64,000 nt of DNA from Zygnema cylindricum (lineage: Eukaryota; Streptophyta; Zygnematophyceae; Zygnematales; Zygnemataceae), in contig JBBHKE010001954.1 of NCBI GenBank assembly GCA_037447655.1, positions 205,941 through 269,940 on the forward strand, in the 5' to 3' direction. Position numbers and translations under genes: made by a program. This document shows positions 1 to 10,320 of this stretch, one piece after another (positions within the stretch are counted from its first letter, which is position 1; the number at the start of each line of letters is the position of its first letter). The notes under the pieces were generated by a model, which worked only from the letters and a program-made list of their open reading frames with translations, was not told the origin of the DNA and did no database searches.

Positions 1-757
1 TCCTATCTCTCTCTAAAACTCTATCTACTCAAGTACGGCACCAATCATAATACTGTATCGTACAGAAAGGTACAGGTGTCGGTGTACTTTCTATACGGCC
101 ATTGTGCGACATGGCAAACAAATCGACACATGTCATTTTTGGATTCGTTCATGTAATCCCCGGAGATGCCGTATTCCAATATGGTTGTGCCACGTGTGAA
201 TCGATGTGACGTTGATAGCAAACCGCCGAAAACCTATTCCGCGATCTCGGCATGCTTCGCAGCCGTCCGATTAAACCGGATTTCAATCGTAGCCGTCATA
301 AATACTTGCGCGATATTTGTTTCGCCTTCGAAACAAAGTGCGCGGTATCCGTTTTCGGATTTTCTGTCCGCCGTACAACACAAACTGTATCTATGTCAAA
401 ATATCACGTTAAATGAAATAGCCTACGTGTGAGTATTTATCTAATTATCAAACCTTATATCGTATAACCTTGATCTTGGACTAATTGGCTAAGGCAACCG
501 GCTACCGGCGGCTCTGATGGACAGCATGTACCAGGTTCAAATCCCGGGTTCGTCAATTACTATTTTGGTAAATCTACCAATCTAATATTTGTCCCCGCCT
601 GGATAGCATAGGCGGCCATGGCTCTATCTCCCTCTCCAACTTTCACTGACTGCAACAAGTGTGGGAGCTGGAGAGAGGAGTTAGAGGCAGACTGCCTTTG
701 CTTCTTTTTTGCATTTTACAAAACCTAGAAAATGTAAAATAACCTTTAATTTCTACA
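1..757 (-). repeat. 3' LTR of Copia copy A (left part outside window)
   Basis: This matches the LTRs at 10321-11354 and 35855-36890 from about their position 280 onward, so roughly 280 bp lie beyond the window. It ends ...TTTCTACA at 757, followed by a pyrimidine-rich stretch that is the minus-strand polypurine tract. It contains the tRNA-like module at 479-554 and, near 620-690, an imperfect inverted repeat (CTCTATCTCCCTCTCC facing GGAGAGAGGAGTTAGAG) that recurs in all copies. Confidence 0.85.
479..554 (+). promoter_or_regulatory. tRNA-like Pol III module inside the Copia LTR
   Basis: A 76-nt segment, antisense to the retroelement, reads like a degenerate tRNA. It has an A-box-like TGGCTAAGGCAACCGG at positions 8-23 and a B-box GGTTCAAATCC at positions 56-66. 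Acceptor-stem ends GAC and GTC pair; counting wobble I can draw 6 of 7 acceptor pairs, 3 D-stem pairs and 4 of 5 T-stem pairs. The anticodon arm is weak. A TTTT run follows about 10 nt downstream. Equivalent 76-nt modules lie at 11075-11150, 13368-13443 and 36611-36686, and diverged ones near 8037 and 9430. It could be a SINE-like or tRNA-derived insert captured by the LTR. Whether it is transcribed is unknown. Confidence 0.55.
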
Positions 758-784
758 CTCCCGTTATTTTCTAGTCACTAATTA

Positions 785-1222
785 TTTTAAGACTACAATT
801 CTCTCGGCAGAAAATTAGTTTAGGGGAAGGCACAGGTTTGGTCAACATATCTGCTACCATTTCACTATCTGGTTTTTACTCCATACTGATTTTTTTTTTC
901 TACTTTCTCCTTAACAAAGCTAAGTCTGATGTCCATGTGTTTGGCTTTAAAGCAATGTTTAGGATTGGCAGAAATAGAAATGGTTGCCTGATTATCACAA
1001 AACACCTTTTGGACACCACCTCTTAAGATGACCAAGCTCACCAAGCAAAGACTTAACCCACATTAATCCTTTTAGAGCAGAGCAAGAAGCCATGTACTCA
1101 GCCTCCATGGTGGACTGACCAATGACCTTCTGGTGCTAGCTGCTCCAGCAGCAAGCCCCATCACCCACATACAATACATATCCAGATGTACATCTCCTCA
1201 TAAGAGCATCCCCACTACTTGT
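785..1222 (-). pseudogene. Copia copy A RNase H fragment
   Basis: The C-terminal part of Copia RNase H: the minus strand encodes MEAEYMASCSA, FCDNQAT, FKAKHMDIRLS and the end motif LTKPVPSPKLIFC just before the polypurine tract. Compared with copy D (36904-37555), about 205 bp are missing here: the sequence jumps from GAGCATCCCC straight to ACTACTTGTC at about 1206-1217. In copy D both ends of the lost piece carry CCC, consistent with a microhomology deletion. The frame is broken relative to the upstream reverse transcriptase. Confidence 0.85.
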
Positions 1223-2128
1223 CTATAAGGGATGGTCTGCATAAATCTTTTCTCTTCCGAGCCTATCCTCATCATCTAATATTATAACTCTCTCTTCCAC
1301 ACTCCCCTCACTTCCCTTCTTTAACTCCACAGTCGTGGTAAAACTATTAGCCTTGTCCATTTGGACTTTTTCTAACATGTTTCCAATGGCCTCTTTTTGA
1401 GTTAATCTTATTATTTTTCTATCTCTGTCGCTCTCTACCCGAATTCCCAAAATATACATTGCTTCTCCCATATCCTTCATCTCAAATCTTCCTTTTAGAT
1501 CATTTTTCAACTTATTTATTTTATCCATAGATTTACTTAAAACAAGCAAATCATCAACATATATTGCAATAAAAGTATTTCCTTCCTCATCTTCAAAAAA
1601 ATAAATTGAGTGATCTGAGCTGATCCGAATATATACCAAACCTGTAAAAAACTCATCGAGCTTCTTGTTCCATTGCCGGGGCGCCTGTTTCAGCCCATAC
1701 AAAGATTTGATCAATAAGCATACCTTGCTTTTCTCCCCTTGCTCCCCAAATCCTTCGGGCTGTCGCATAAAAATTTCCTCTTCCAACTCTCCATATAGAA
1801 AGGTCGTCTTGATGTCCATCTGATGCACTTCCATGTCTTTTGCTGCCGCCATACTAAGAAGTATCCAAACCGAAGGAAACCTGACGACTGGAGCAAAAGT
1901 CTCCTCGTTGTCAATTCCCTCTTTCTGGGTAAATCCTTTCGCCACTAACCGAGCCTTATAGCGCTCAATGGTAATATCGGGGTTGAGTTTCAACTTAAAT
2001 ACCCACTTACACCCAATTGGCTTCATGTCTGGAGGACAATCCAGCAATTCCCATGTATCGGCAGCCATAATTGAGCCCATCTCCTCATTAATGGTTGTCT
2101 TCCACCGGTTTCTCTCAGGACAAGTCAT
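1223..2128 (-). pseudogene. Copia copy A reverse transcriptase
   Basis: A 301-codon open stretch covers nearly the whole Copia reverse transcriptase domain (RVT_2 type). Visible landmarks are the start block [47 protein letters not shown], the first catalytic Asp in [11 protein letters not shown], and an intact YVDD box in FIAIYVDDLLVLS. It ends in the connection to RNase H, where the deletion near 1210 cuts it off. Of the Copia-family copies here this is the best preserved polymerase; copies B and D have damaged YVDD boxes. Confidence 0.88.
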
Positions 2129-2670
2129 TGCCTCATTATAAGTTTGAGGTTCATCAAGTGAGAGAGTTTGGTTAACTTATTGTTAACTTGCCTCTCTTGC
2201 AGTCTTTTGTTGCTTATTCTTCCTCCCTCAAACTTAGTTGCTGGATTAGATAACTGTCTTGGATTCTTCCGAACAGTTTCTACTTCTCCCCTATCCATTG
2301 AATCCGGGTCAATTTCCACCACTTTTTCCGCTTCGGTTATAGTTAATACTAGGGGTTTCACATTTAGGTCTTTCTCAATCTGATCTCTAACTGCAAGATC
2401 ATCATCTTCTTGAAGTCTTGGATAGTTAGGAAGCTCAAAGTCATCAGAATTTTCTGACTCAAATCTGATTCTGACTGTCTTTGTATGCTTAAAGTGATTT
2501 ATAGATTTTCCTTCATCCATAACCACTAGATGCTTCACTAGGATAATATCCTCTCTTTTGATATCATAGACTCTATATCCTTTTACATCTTCATCATATC
2601 CTAGTAGATATCCTGGTTTTCCTATTGGGTCCAACTTCCAGTTTGACCGATCTGTGTCTAAACTGAACAC
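2125..2670 (-). pseudogene. Copia copy A integrase-RT linker (SH3-like region)
   Basis: The minus strand encodes the post-integrase linker typical of plant Copia polyproteins, seen as KLDPIGKPGYLLGYDEDVKG followed by YRVYDIKRED and an acidic, low-complexity tether leading to the reverse transcriptase. It overlaps the reverse-transcriptase reading frame by 4 nt in a different phase, so at least one frameshift separates them. It has no catalytic role; the tether is the expected variable part of the polyprotein. Confidence 0.8.
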
Positions 2671-2709
2671 TTGACTACCGAAAACCTTTAAGTGTGAAAT
2701 ATCTGGTTT

Positions 2710-3165
2710 TCAGCCTGTCCATTTCTCATAGGGTGTTTGGCCTTTTACTGCTAAAGTAAGAACTCTATTCTTGAGATATTTTGCACAGTTCATTGCTTCG
2801 GCCCATAACTTCTTTCCTATCTTCTTATCTGACAGCATACTCCTAGCACTATCACTCAGTGTTCTATTTAATCTTTCAGCTACACCATTCTGCTCTGGAT
2901 TTTTAGGAACTGTCTTTTGGTGTTGCACTCCATCTTCTCTCAGAAAATCGTCAAACTGGTTAGAGGTATGCTCTCCACCATTGTCACTCCTTACTCTCCT
3001 GATTGAGAATTCATGGAGTTTTTCACTCCATGCTATATATTATTTAAAACATTCCTAAGCCCTTTACTTATTTTTCAAAAAATACACCCTGGAATACCGA
3101 GACCAATCATCGGTGATAGTCATCATAAATCTCTTCCCCCGGGTGATGGCACTCTGGCTGGCCCC
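2710..3165 (-). pseudogene. Copia copy A integrase core
   Basis: The minus strand encodes the rve-type integrase core in pieces. The second Asp (RSDNGGE) and the catalytic Glu in [20 protein letters not shown] are visible, with the following LWAEAMNCAKYLKNRV block. The first catalytic Asp is lost: the expected HTDI reads HTNI, followed by a stop codon near 3165. The active site is therefore incomplete and the integrase is dead. Confidence 0.85.
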
Positions 3166-4131
3166 TAAATATTTGTGTGTACTAAATCTAGAATCTTTTC
3201 TCCCTTATAGGTGGCAGTTTTTGGGAAGGGTAACCAGTGTGCTTTACCTTGAGCACATCCACTACAATCACTTAGATTCTCACTCTCACCGAACTGAATC
3301 CCTTTTACCACTCCCATCTTTTTCATCTCTTTTAACTTATCTAGATTTACATGCCCAAGCCTCTTATGCCACAACATTATATCATGAACACCAACATAAT
3401 AAAGTTTCTTCTTTTTCATTGCTTAAAATCAGCCTAAACATCCATTGGCTACCTTTTTCAGCAGTAAAATAAACTTCCTCCTCAAAACTAGCAGTAAAAA
3501 CTCCTTTCCTAGTGCTAGTATCAAAACCCTTATCATCTAATACAGACGTAGAGATGAGGTTTTTGTTCAGCTCCGGAATAAACAATACATCGGAGAATGT
3601 AACTATGGATGTCTTTCCTTCTACTAACACTTTTAGATCTACCGATCCTACAAGAGTAATAGTGACTATCCTCGCATCCCCGTACGGTGGGAATCTTTCT
3701 TATCTTAGTGAACAGGTGTTTGTCTTTACACATGTGCATGGATGCACCTGAGTCTAGAATCCAGCCTGCTTCACCTTTCAATCCACCGAAAGCACATTGT
3801 TGCTTTCGTGGAATTTCGACCTCGTTTTTCGCTTCCAACTCCTTATCCAATAGGAGTTCATCATCCTCGTCTTCGGATTACGCCTCATGTACCTGTGTCA
3901 CAAGGGCCATTTTCTTTCCTCTCGCGGTCCAGCGATTTGCCCCTCCTTTAACCGCAACTCGGTTAATTTAGTGTATTCAGCCTTATAGTGCCCGGGTGTT
4001 TTACAAAAATGGCACAAACCCTTGGGAGTCCTTGGTCTGAATTCCTCGGTCTGATTTTTCTTCCCCTCCCCTCGATAATTTCCGACCTGTTTCGTGGAAT
4101 CATTGTTCCTCCAATCGGTCCCACCTGCCAA
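3165..4131 (-). pseudogene. Copia copy A zinc knuckle, protease and pre-integrase
   Basis: From right to left the minus strand encodes a gag zinc knuckle CHFCKTPGHYKAEY, an aspartic protease site WILDSGASMHMC, and a pre-integrase HHCC domain LWHKRLGHVNLDKL...CSGCAQGK. The knuckle has lost its last Cys (Tyr in its place); copy D keeps the Cys at the same spot (about 40320). The pieces sit in different frames (3165-3419, 3382-3630, 3533-3850, 3898-4131), showing at least three frameshifts. Little gag remains upstream. Confidence 0.85.
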
Positions 4132-4344
4132 AGCTTGCCCACTCTTTCCTCCCCTTCGTTTTCGGATCTCAATCGTACCGAACGAGAATCATCCCTACCA
4201 GCGACGAGGGACGAGCGATGACAACCTTGCAATTGCCATAGGCCACGTGCCTTTCTTTGGACAGGGTGGATTCAAAAGCCAACAAAAAATATCTGCCGTA
4301 GGATATTCCCGGCGCTTCTTTTGCCATCCATTGAAAGGAAAAAA

Positions 4345-4628
4345 ATGACAGCGAGGTTCCTACAAATCCTGCAATTAATTAGCTTCGTACAAACCTTATT
4401 AAGTTCGTCCAGATTCTTCGATTAAAGAATCTTTGACTGTTTTCAAAGTCTAAACACAAGCATAAGTGGCACGAATAGAAGCAAGCTACGTAGGTGATTA
4501 ACATCCTGATGGAACGACTTCATGGAATATTGATCAAAATATTACTGCCAGTACACGTGTCTATATGGTTCCTCGCAACGCCTGATAGAAAAGTACACAG
4601 CGATAAATTTTGAAAATACGCGGAGAGG
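4345..4628. other. No gene recognised
   Basis: AT-rich sequence between the end of the Copia remnant and the next inverted-repeat element. I see no coding or structural signal. Confidence 0.6.
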
Positions 4629-4630
4629 TA

Positions 4631-5730
4631 CACCTTGAATCGTTATTAGTGTCAAAGTTTAAATAGTGTTGAAAAAATTTACCGTAATTGATGCTAATTA
4701 AGAATTTGAAATTTTTCAAAAAAAATGTGTATTCTAATTTAGGCGTTTATGCTAATTTGGGAACAGCAAAAATGGAATATTCACCGTACGGTTATATACA
4801 TTAATATATGTATCCGTACAAAATATTAAAAATCGTACACCGTCGCAAATTTAAAATATCCGTACATTCTATATTACACCGCCAATCGCTAATACCGTAT
4901 TGTACGCTAATTCCGTCCCGCTTTTTTTTTTTTATTCTCCATTAGCGTAGTTTATTCTATTTTTTTTCTGTACGCCATTTAGGGTTATTTTCCAAGTACC
5001 GTACAAAATGAAAGTAAATTGTTGTTTAAATAGTGTGGTGCACGGTCAGTGTCATAGCGTACAAAATTGTACTTTTTTAAGTGAAAAAATATAATTAATG
5101 AGTTTTAGTAACCGCGGACGCATGAGAATATGCGCTCTAAAAAAGAGATCAAATCGGGTTGTCAAATATCACGTTCGCACATATTCGTCCAACAACCACG
5201 TTTCGATTGTGTGAACGTACGATATGTGTACGATTTGTCATATTTTGTAAAAATACCTATATTAGTGTAAGCATGTTTGCGACCGACATTTTTTTTTTCA
5301 AAGACCTAAATTAGCATTATTGAACAATTAGAATGTATGTTATTTTTCAAAATTTTCAAATTCTTAATTAGCGTACACCACTCTAATTATTCTTATACGC
5401 TAAAGAAACTTCTACACTAATAGCGAATGGCGGTGTAGTTTACGTGTCAGACTAATCTCGTTTATTTGAGCGCACGTTCCTATGTGTGCGCGTCTGATTT
5501 AATTCATTTTTTGTAAATTTTCACTTGAAAAGGTTTAGTTATGTACGGTCTAATATCGACCATACACCACACTATTTATATTTTATTGTACTTTCGGGCT
5601 TTACTTTATTTTGTACGGTACCTTAATTAACGTCAAGTAAAAATTAAAATCATGTATCCTATTTGAAAAAAAAAATCAAAATTTTAAAAACCCAAATTAG
5701 TGACTTTGACACTAATAACAATTCGCGGTG
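4631..5730. mobile_element. TA-flanked TIR element (CACCG family), with nested insert
   Basis: It begins CACCTTGAATCGTTATTAG and ends in the inverted counterpart (CTAATAACAATTCGCGGTG), and both ends abut TA (4629-4630 and 5731-5732). The interior shares blocks with the elements at 17235 and 41633, such as ATATGTATCCGTACAAAATA. No transposase is visible, so this is a non-autonomous (MITE-like) element. TA flanks suggest a Tc1/mariner-type target but the CACCG ends do not settle the superfamily. About 560 bp of its length is a second element at 4877-5435. Confidence 0.75.
4877..5435. mobile_element. Second CACCG-type TIR element nested in the first
   Basis: Ends are CACCGCCAATCGCTAATA and its inverted counterpart TAGCGAATGGCGGTG, with TA on both sides (4875-4876, 5436-5437). 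Removing it rejoins host sequence homologous to the uninterrupted elements at 5856 and 17235 (CCGTACAT... running on to ...ACGTGTCAGACTAAT). The ends are related to, but distinct from, those of the host element, so the same broad family inserted into itself. Confidence 0.75.
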
Positions 5731-5855
5731 TAGTTTCTGCAGCGAAGTGGAACTTCCACACTGTCACTTAATATTTACTAGTAAATCAACGCCCGTTACA
5801 CGGGTATGTACCCTGTCTAGTTTATCAGCCCGTACTACGGATGCAGGCAACGCTA

Positions 5856-6369
5856 CACCGCGAATTGTTATTAGTGTCAAAGTTTAAATAGTGTTGAAGA
5901 AAATTTAACGTAATTGATGCTAAATAAGAATTTGAATTTTTTTTTCTAATTTGTAATAATCTATTCTAATTTCAGCATTATGCTAATTTGGGAACATAAA
6001 AAATGGATTAATTTGCCGTACGATTATTTACATTAATATATGTATCCGTACAAAATATTAGAAATCGTACGCCGTCGTGAAATTAAATATCCTTACATGT
6101 CAGACTAATTTACGTGTCAGAATAATCCCGTTTTTTGAGCGCACGTTCCTATGCGTGCACGTCTGCTTTAATTCATTTTTTGTAAAATTTTCACTTGAAA
6201 AGGTACATTTATGTACAATCTGACATAGACCTTACACCACACTATTTAGATCTTATTGTACTTTCGTTCTTTACACTATTTTGTACGGTACCTTAGTTAA
6301 AGTAAAGGAAAAAATAAAATCATATTTATATTTATTTAAGAAAAAAAATCAAAATTTCAAAAACCCAAA
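5856..6369. mobile_element. CACCG-family TIR element, right end missing
   Basis: The left end CACCGCGAATTGTTATTAG follows TA at 5854-5855, and the interior is collinear with 17235-17773 up to the AAAACCCAAAT block. The right inverted repeat is absent: at about 6370 the sequence passes into the 49-bp tandem array. The truncation point and the array start coincide. Confidence 0.7.
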
Positions 6370-6377
6370 TAAATGAT

Positions 6378-7062
6378 ACATTACGCTATCCGTAATGCGG
6401 TGTGCACAGCGACGCACAGCAATGTTACATTACGCCATCCGTACAACGATCTGCACAGCGACGCACCACAATGTAACATCAGCCCATCCGTACGGCGATC
6501 TGCACAACGACGCACCACAACGTTAAATTACGCCATCCGTACGGCGATCTGCACAACGACGCACGACAACGTTACATTACGCCATCCGTACGGCGGTCTA
6601 CACAGCGACGCAAGGCAATGTTACATTACGCCATCTGTACGGCGATCTGCACAACGACGCACGGCAACGTTAAAATACTGACTTCCGTACGGCGGTCTGC
6701 ACACCGACAGTTGGCAAAGTTAGATAACGCTAGCTGTACAGCAGTCTGCACACCAACGGTTGGCAATGTTAGGTTACGCCAACAATACAGCGGTCTACAC
6801 ATCGACGGTTGGCAATGTTAGGTTACGCCAATCGTACGGCTCTCTGCACACCGACGGTTGGCAATAATACAGTATACCAGCCGTACGGTGGTCTGCACAC
6901 CGACAATTGGCAATGTAAGATTACGCCATTCGTACGGCGGTACGGGCGGCACCGTTACATTCTGTCAGCGCTACGGCGTTCCGTACTACGGACGATCGCA
7001 CGGCAACGTTACATTGTGCAAGCCGTACGGATGTCTGTACTGCGGACAAACAGGATAAATCG
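6378..7062. repeat. 49-bp tandem (minisatellite) array, about 13 units
   Basis: Units of 49 bp can be laid end to end from 6378 (6378-6426, 6427-6475, 6476-6524 and so on), each with CATTACGCCATCCGTACGG-like and TCTGCACA cores. The first six end GACGCAC..CAACGTT; the next five carry GACGGTTGGCAATGTT, so there are two unit classes. The last part (about 6918-7062) is irregular, with extra GTACGG-rich sequence. There are no spacers, so it is not a CRISPR array. Open frames across it result from the repeat period and are not evidence of a gene. Confidence 0.88.
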
Positions 7063-7270
7063 AAGACTGACACACCGCCTACCGCCTATATAAATTTTCA
7101 GAGACGGGCGAACAACATTCCCTTATTTATATACCGATGAAGCTTTGTGACGGCCAACCGCCCGGCCGTCGGCCCGTTCTGTCAATGTTTTTCTCACCTG
7201 TTCAAAATGGACATCATTTCGAAAGATTGTTTCTTCTTGCTACATTTTGACGAATGTACGAAAGATCTGT

Positions 7271-8337
7271 TGCAACTCTGAGACCTCCATAGGTCCTCAG
7301 AGTAGGCAACTCACACGAAGCCTCTAGCATAACCCTGACTTTTTTGTTTTTTGGCAAGAATAACTGCCACCCTGGCAAACAAAAACATTGACCGCCTTCA
7401 CCTTTGTGAAGGCAAGACTCCCTTGAGTGGATAGCAAAAAGAATCTCTGAATTTGCTCCCCTGAGCAGTAAGTTATGGAGGGTCAAAGTTGACCTTTTGT
7501 ACAAAAGCTCTCTAGGAGAGAGGGTCGTATCTACCAATTTATCTAAGTCCTATCTCTCTCTAAAAATCTATCTAGTGATATACGGCACCAATCATATTAC
7601 ATTGCCGTATACAAAAGTACAGCTGCTGGTGTACTTTCAGTACGAATATTGTACGACATGGCCTAAATGTCGACATATGTGATATACGGATTCGGTCCCG
7701 TAATCCTCGGAGATGCCGCGATCCAATGTAGTTGTGCCACGTGTCATCCAATGTGGCGATGACCACAAACTACCGCGATTCTCTTCCACAATCTCGACAT
7801 TCTTCTCGGCCGTCCGATTGAATGCAGATTTCAATCGTAGCCGTCATAAATACTTGCGCGGTATTTGTTTTGTTTAAAGAAACAAATGCGCGGTACTCGT
7901 TTCTTATCCAAACCGTAATCCGTACTTTTACATAATTGAATCTATGTATCCCGTTAACAGTTGTCGTTAAATGAATTATCTTACGTGGCACTATTTAAAT
8001 AACTAACAAACCCTATAGCATGTAACTCTAGTCCTAGACTTAATGGATAAGTCTACCGGCTACCGGAGGCTTTATCGGATGGCAGGTACCAAGATCAAAT
8101 CCTGGATGTGACATGTTCCCTTTTAGTAAAGAAACTACCAATCCGTAAATCAACTAATCTATTTCCCGTAAACCTTTGGATAGCCTAGGTAGCCATGGCT
8201 GTAGCTTCCTCTCTAACTTTCTGTGACTACAATAAGTGTGGGAGTTGAAGAGAGGAGTTAGAGGCAGATTGCCTCGGCTTCTTTTCTACATTATATTTTA
8301 GACGTAGAAAATACTAAAAGAACCATCAAATTCTACA
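7271..8337 (-). repeat. 3' LTR of Copia copy A2
   Basis: It starts TGCAACTCTGAG and ends TTCTACA, 1067 bp, followed by the minus-strand polypurine tract (TTCCCCTTATTTTC). It is homologous along its length to the LTRs of copies B and D but clearly more diverged from them, so it represents a separate subfamily. The tRNA-like region (about 8037-8112) here reads TAATGGATAAG for the A-box and GATCAAATCC for the B-box. Confidence 0.85.
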
Positions 8338-8380
8338 TTCCCCTTATTTTCTAGTCAATGTTTAATTTCAGTCCACACTT

Positions 8381-8620
8381 CTACTTGTAAAAAATTAGCT
8401 TAGGGGAAAGTACAGGTTTGGTCATCATATTTGCTACCATCTCGGTATCTGGTCGATACTCTAAAGTAATAATTTTGTTTTCTACTTTCTCTCTAACAAA
8501 GCTGAGTCTAATGTCGATGTGTTTGGCTTTAAAATGATGTTTAAGATTGGCAGCAATAACGATTTGTGCTTGATTATCACAAAAAAAACTATGCACACCA
8601 CTCCTAAGGTTGTTGTCCAT
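8381..8620 (-). pseudogene. Copia RNase H C-terminal fragment
   Basis: It encodes FFCDNQAQIVIAANLKHHFK, HIDIRLSFVREKVENKI and the terminal MMTKPVLSPKLIF, the last part of Copia RNase H. The fragment stays open for 79 codons but the rest of pol is gone. To its right (8625-9083) sequence similarity to the family stops. Confidence 0.82.
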
Positions 8621-9083
8621 AGCTCATTTCAGCCATGGATTACTCACGGAAACACCCACAGACTACCTCAAAAATAGCTGTGTTTCAGACGACACAGATT
8701 ACTCCAAAATAAACAAAGTCACCTCAAACTGCACCAATGTGTATTATATCATATATAATGTAAAATCCCAACGTTACAGCCAAATCCACCAAGGCATCTA
8801 GAAGATATAAGCTCCAGAGTTTCCCAAAAATAGCTGACAGCTTCACAAACTAACCACTTAGACTGATCACAGAATATTATAGAGATACTGGAATACAATG
8901 AAACTTCACACACATTTAGATTCTGTATCATAGAATAACTCCAAAAAGTTTCACATGAAAGCATCAATGAGAGTGATCACACCAACAGGTCAAAGATGCA
9001 GAAAACAGTCTGCCATTACTTTGATTAACTTGACTGCGATACATAAAATAATCTAAGTCCTGCAAGTTATACTCAGAGTACGG

Positions 9084-9738
9084 AGGCATACTCCTCGGAG
9101 ATGCCGCGATCGAATGTGGTTGTGCCACGTGTCATCCGATGTGGCGATGACCACAAACCGCCGAGATTCTCTTCCGCAATCTCGGGATTTTTCTCTCAGC
9201 ATTTTTCTCGGCCGTCCGATTGAATGCAGATTTAAATCGTAGCGGTCATAAATACTTGCGCGGTATTTGTTTCGTTTAAAGAAACAAATGCGCGGTACTC
9301 GTTTCTTATCCAAACCGTAATCCGTACTTTTACATAATTGAATATATGTATCCCGTTAACAGTTGTCGTTAAATGAATTATCCTACGTGGCACTATTTAA
9401 ATAACAAACAAACCCTATAGCATGTAACTCTAGTCCTAGACTTAATGGATAAGTCTACCGGCTACCAGAGGCTTTATCGGATGGCAGGTACCAGGATCAA
9501 ATCCTAGATGTGACATCTTCCCTTTAGTAAAGAAACTACCAATGCGTAAATCAACTAATCTATTTCCCGTAAACCTTTGGATAGCCTAGGTAGCCATGGC
9601 TGTAGCTTCCTCTCTAACTTTCTCTGACTACAATAAGTGTGGGAGTTGAAGAGAGGAGTTAGAGGCAGATTGCCTCGGCTTCTTTTCTACATTATATTTT
9701 AGACCTAGAAAATACTAAAAGAACCATCAATTTCTACA
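9084..9738 (-). repeat. Truncated 5' LTR of Copia copy A2
   Basis: It is homologous to 7695-8337, beginning at CTCCTCGGAGATGCCGCG and ending TTTCTACA. The inner part of this LTR and the primer-binding site are missing. It is closer to 7271-8337 than to the LTRs of other copies, as expected for partners of one element. Confidence 0.82.
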
Positions 9739-10315
9739 TCCGTCACATATGAAGTTTCGCTAATGGGAGCGCTTGAAAGTCAACAATCCACGTGTTGCGC
9801 CACGCCGCAAATGGATCTTGTGCCTACGACCTAAATATCCAAAAAAGAAATTGATTAGTGGAGGGAACGGATTGCGTGCAGTAAACACCTAGAAGATCGC
9901 TTTGGTAAAAGCGATCTAATCTTTGGTAAAATCTAAAGAATATTTTAGTCCACAAACGGTACGGACGTAATTTTATGAGGCGGTTATTTGGCAACCGGTC
10001 CCCGCGACCTAATTTGGGGAAGGTGACGTGCAGCACACGAGTATAGCTGTACCGTACAATCTTTTCAAGTCCAAACACCTTATTGGTTCAAGTGGTTCTC
10101 CGATTCAAGGGAGTGAAAATGTGACCGTACGTCATAGTTAAGAAATATTTGATAGTACAGAATAGTTTCGCGGGTCGTAGAATGACTACAATACTGTAGC
10201 AAGTGAACGGCTGTACTATTCTCGGTCGTGCCCAAACGGACGTGTCAGATTCTATCCGTATTGATTTGGTGGCGTAAGACAAATCTTAGCGTGCATCTCC
10301 ATGTGCCTAACTAAG
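9739..10315. other. No gene recognised
   Basis: Spacer between two Copia derivatives. It contains short open frames on the minus strand with no recognisable motif. I see no promoter or repeat signal beyond scattered GTAC words. Confidence 0.55.
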
Positions 10316-10320
10316 GGTTT

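Larger units (their letters stand above)
1..4240 (-). mobile_element. Copia LTR retrotransposon, copy A (degenerate, 5' end lost)
   Basis: A minus-strand Ty1/Copia element. Reading right to left one meets gag zinc knuckle, protease, pre-integrase, integrase, SH3-like linker, reverse transcriptase and RNase H, then the polypurine tract and the 3' LTR, which runs off the left window edge. The reading frame is broken many times, so the copy cannot be autonomous. The right (5') end fades out near 4240 within gag and no 5' LTR follows. Domain order and motifs are seen directly; the Copia assignment rests on integrase lying before reverse transcriptase. It is the longest internal copy of the family that also appears at 7271, 10321 and 35855. 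Confidence 0.92.
7271..9738 (-). mobile_element. Copia copy A2: internally deleted derivative of a diverged LTR subfamily
   Basis: A 3' LTR (7271-8337), a piece of RNase H (8381-8620), about 450 bp of unrecognised filler, and a truncated 5' LTR (9084-9738). Flanking pentamers TCTGT (7266-7270) and TCCGT (9739-9743) differ by one base and look like an aged 5-bp target duplication, which defines the outer ends. The element lacks all of gag, protease, integrase and reverse transcriptase. Confidence 0.8.

Noticed and set aside
479-554. A functional nuclear tRNA gene
   Set aside because: The anticodon arm is poor, the T stem has a mismatch, the body is longer than standard, and it recurs inside every LTR copy; it is a tRNA-like module rather than a tRNA gene.
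6378-7062. Possible CRISPR-like array or repetitive protein gene
   Set aside because: Units are contiguous 49-mers without unique spacers, and open frames arise in two different phases because 49 is not a multiple of 3; there is no start context or conserved protein repeat.
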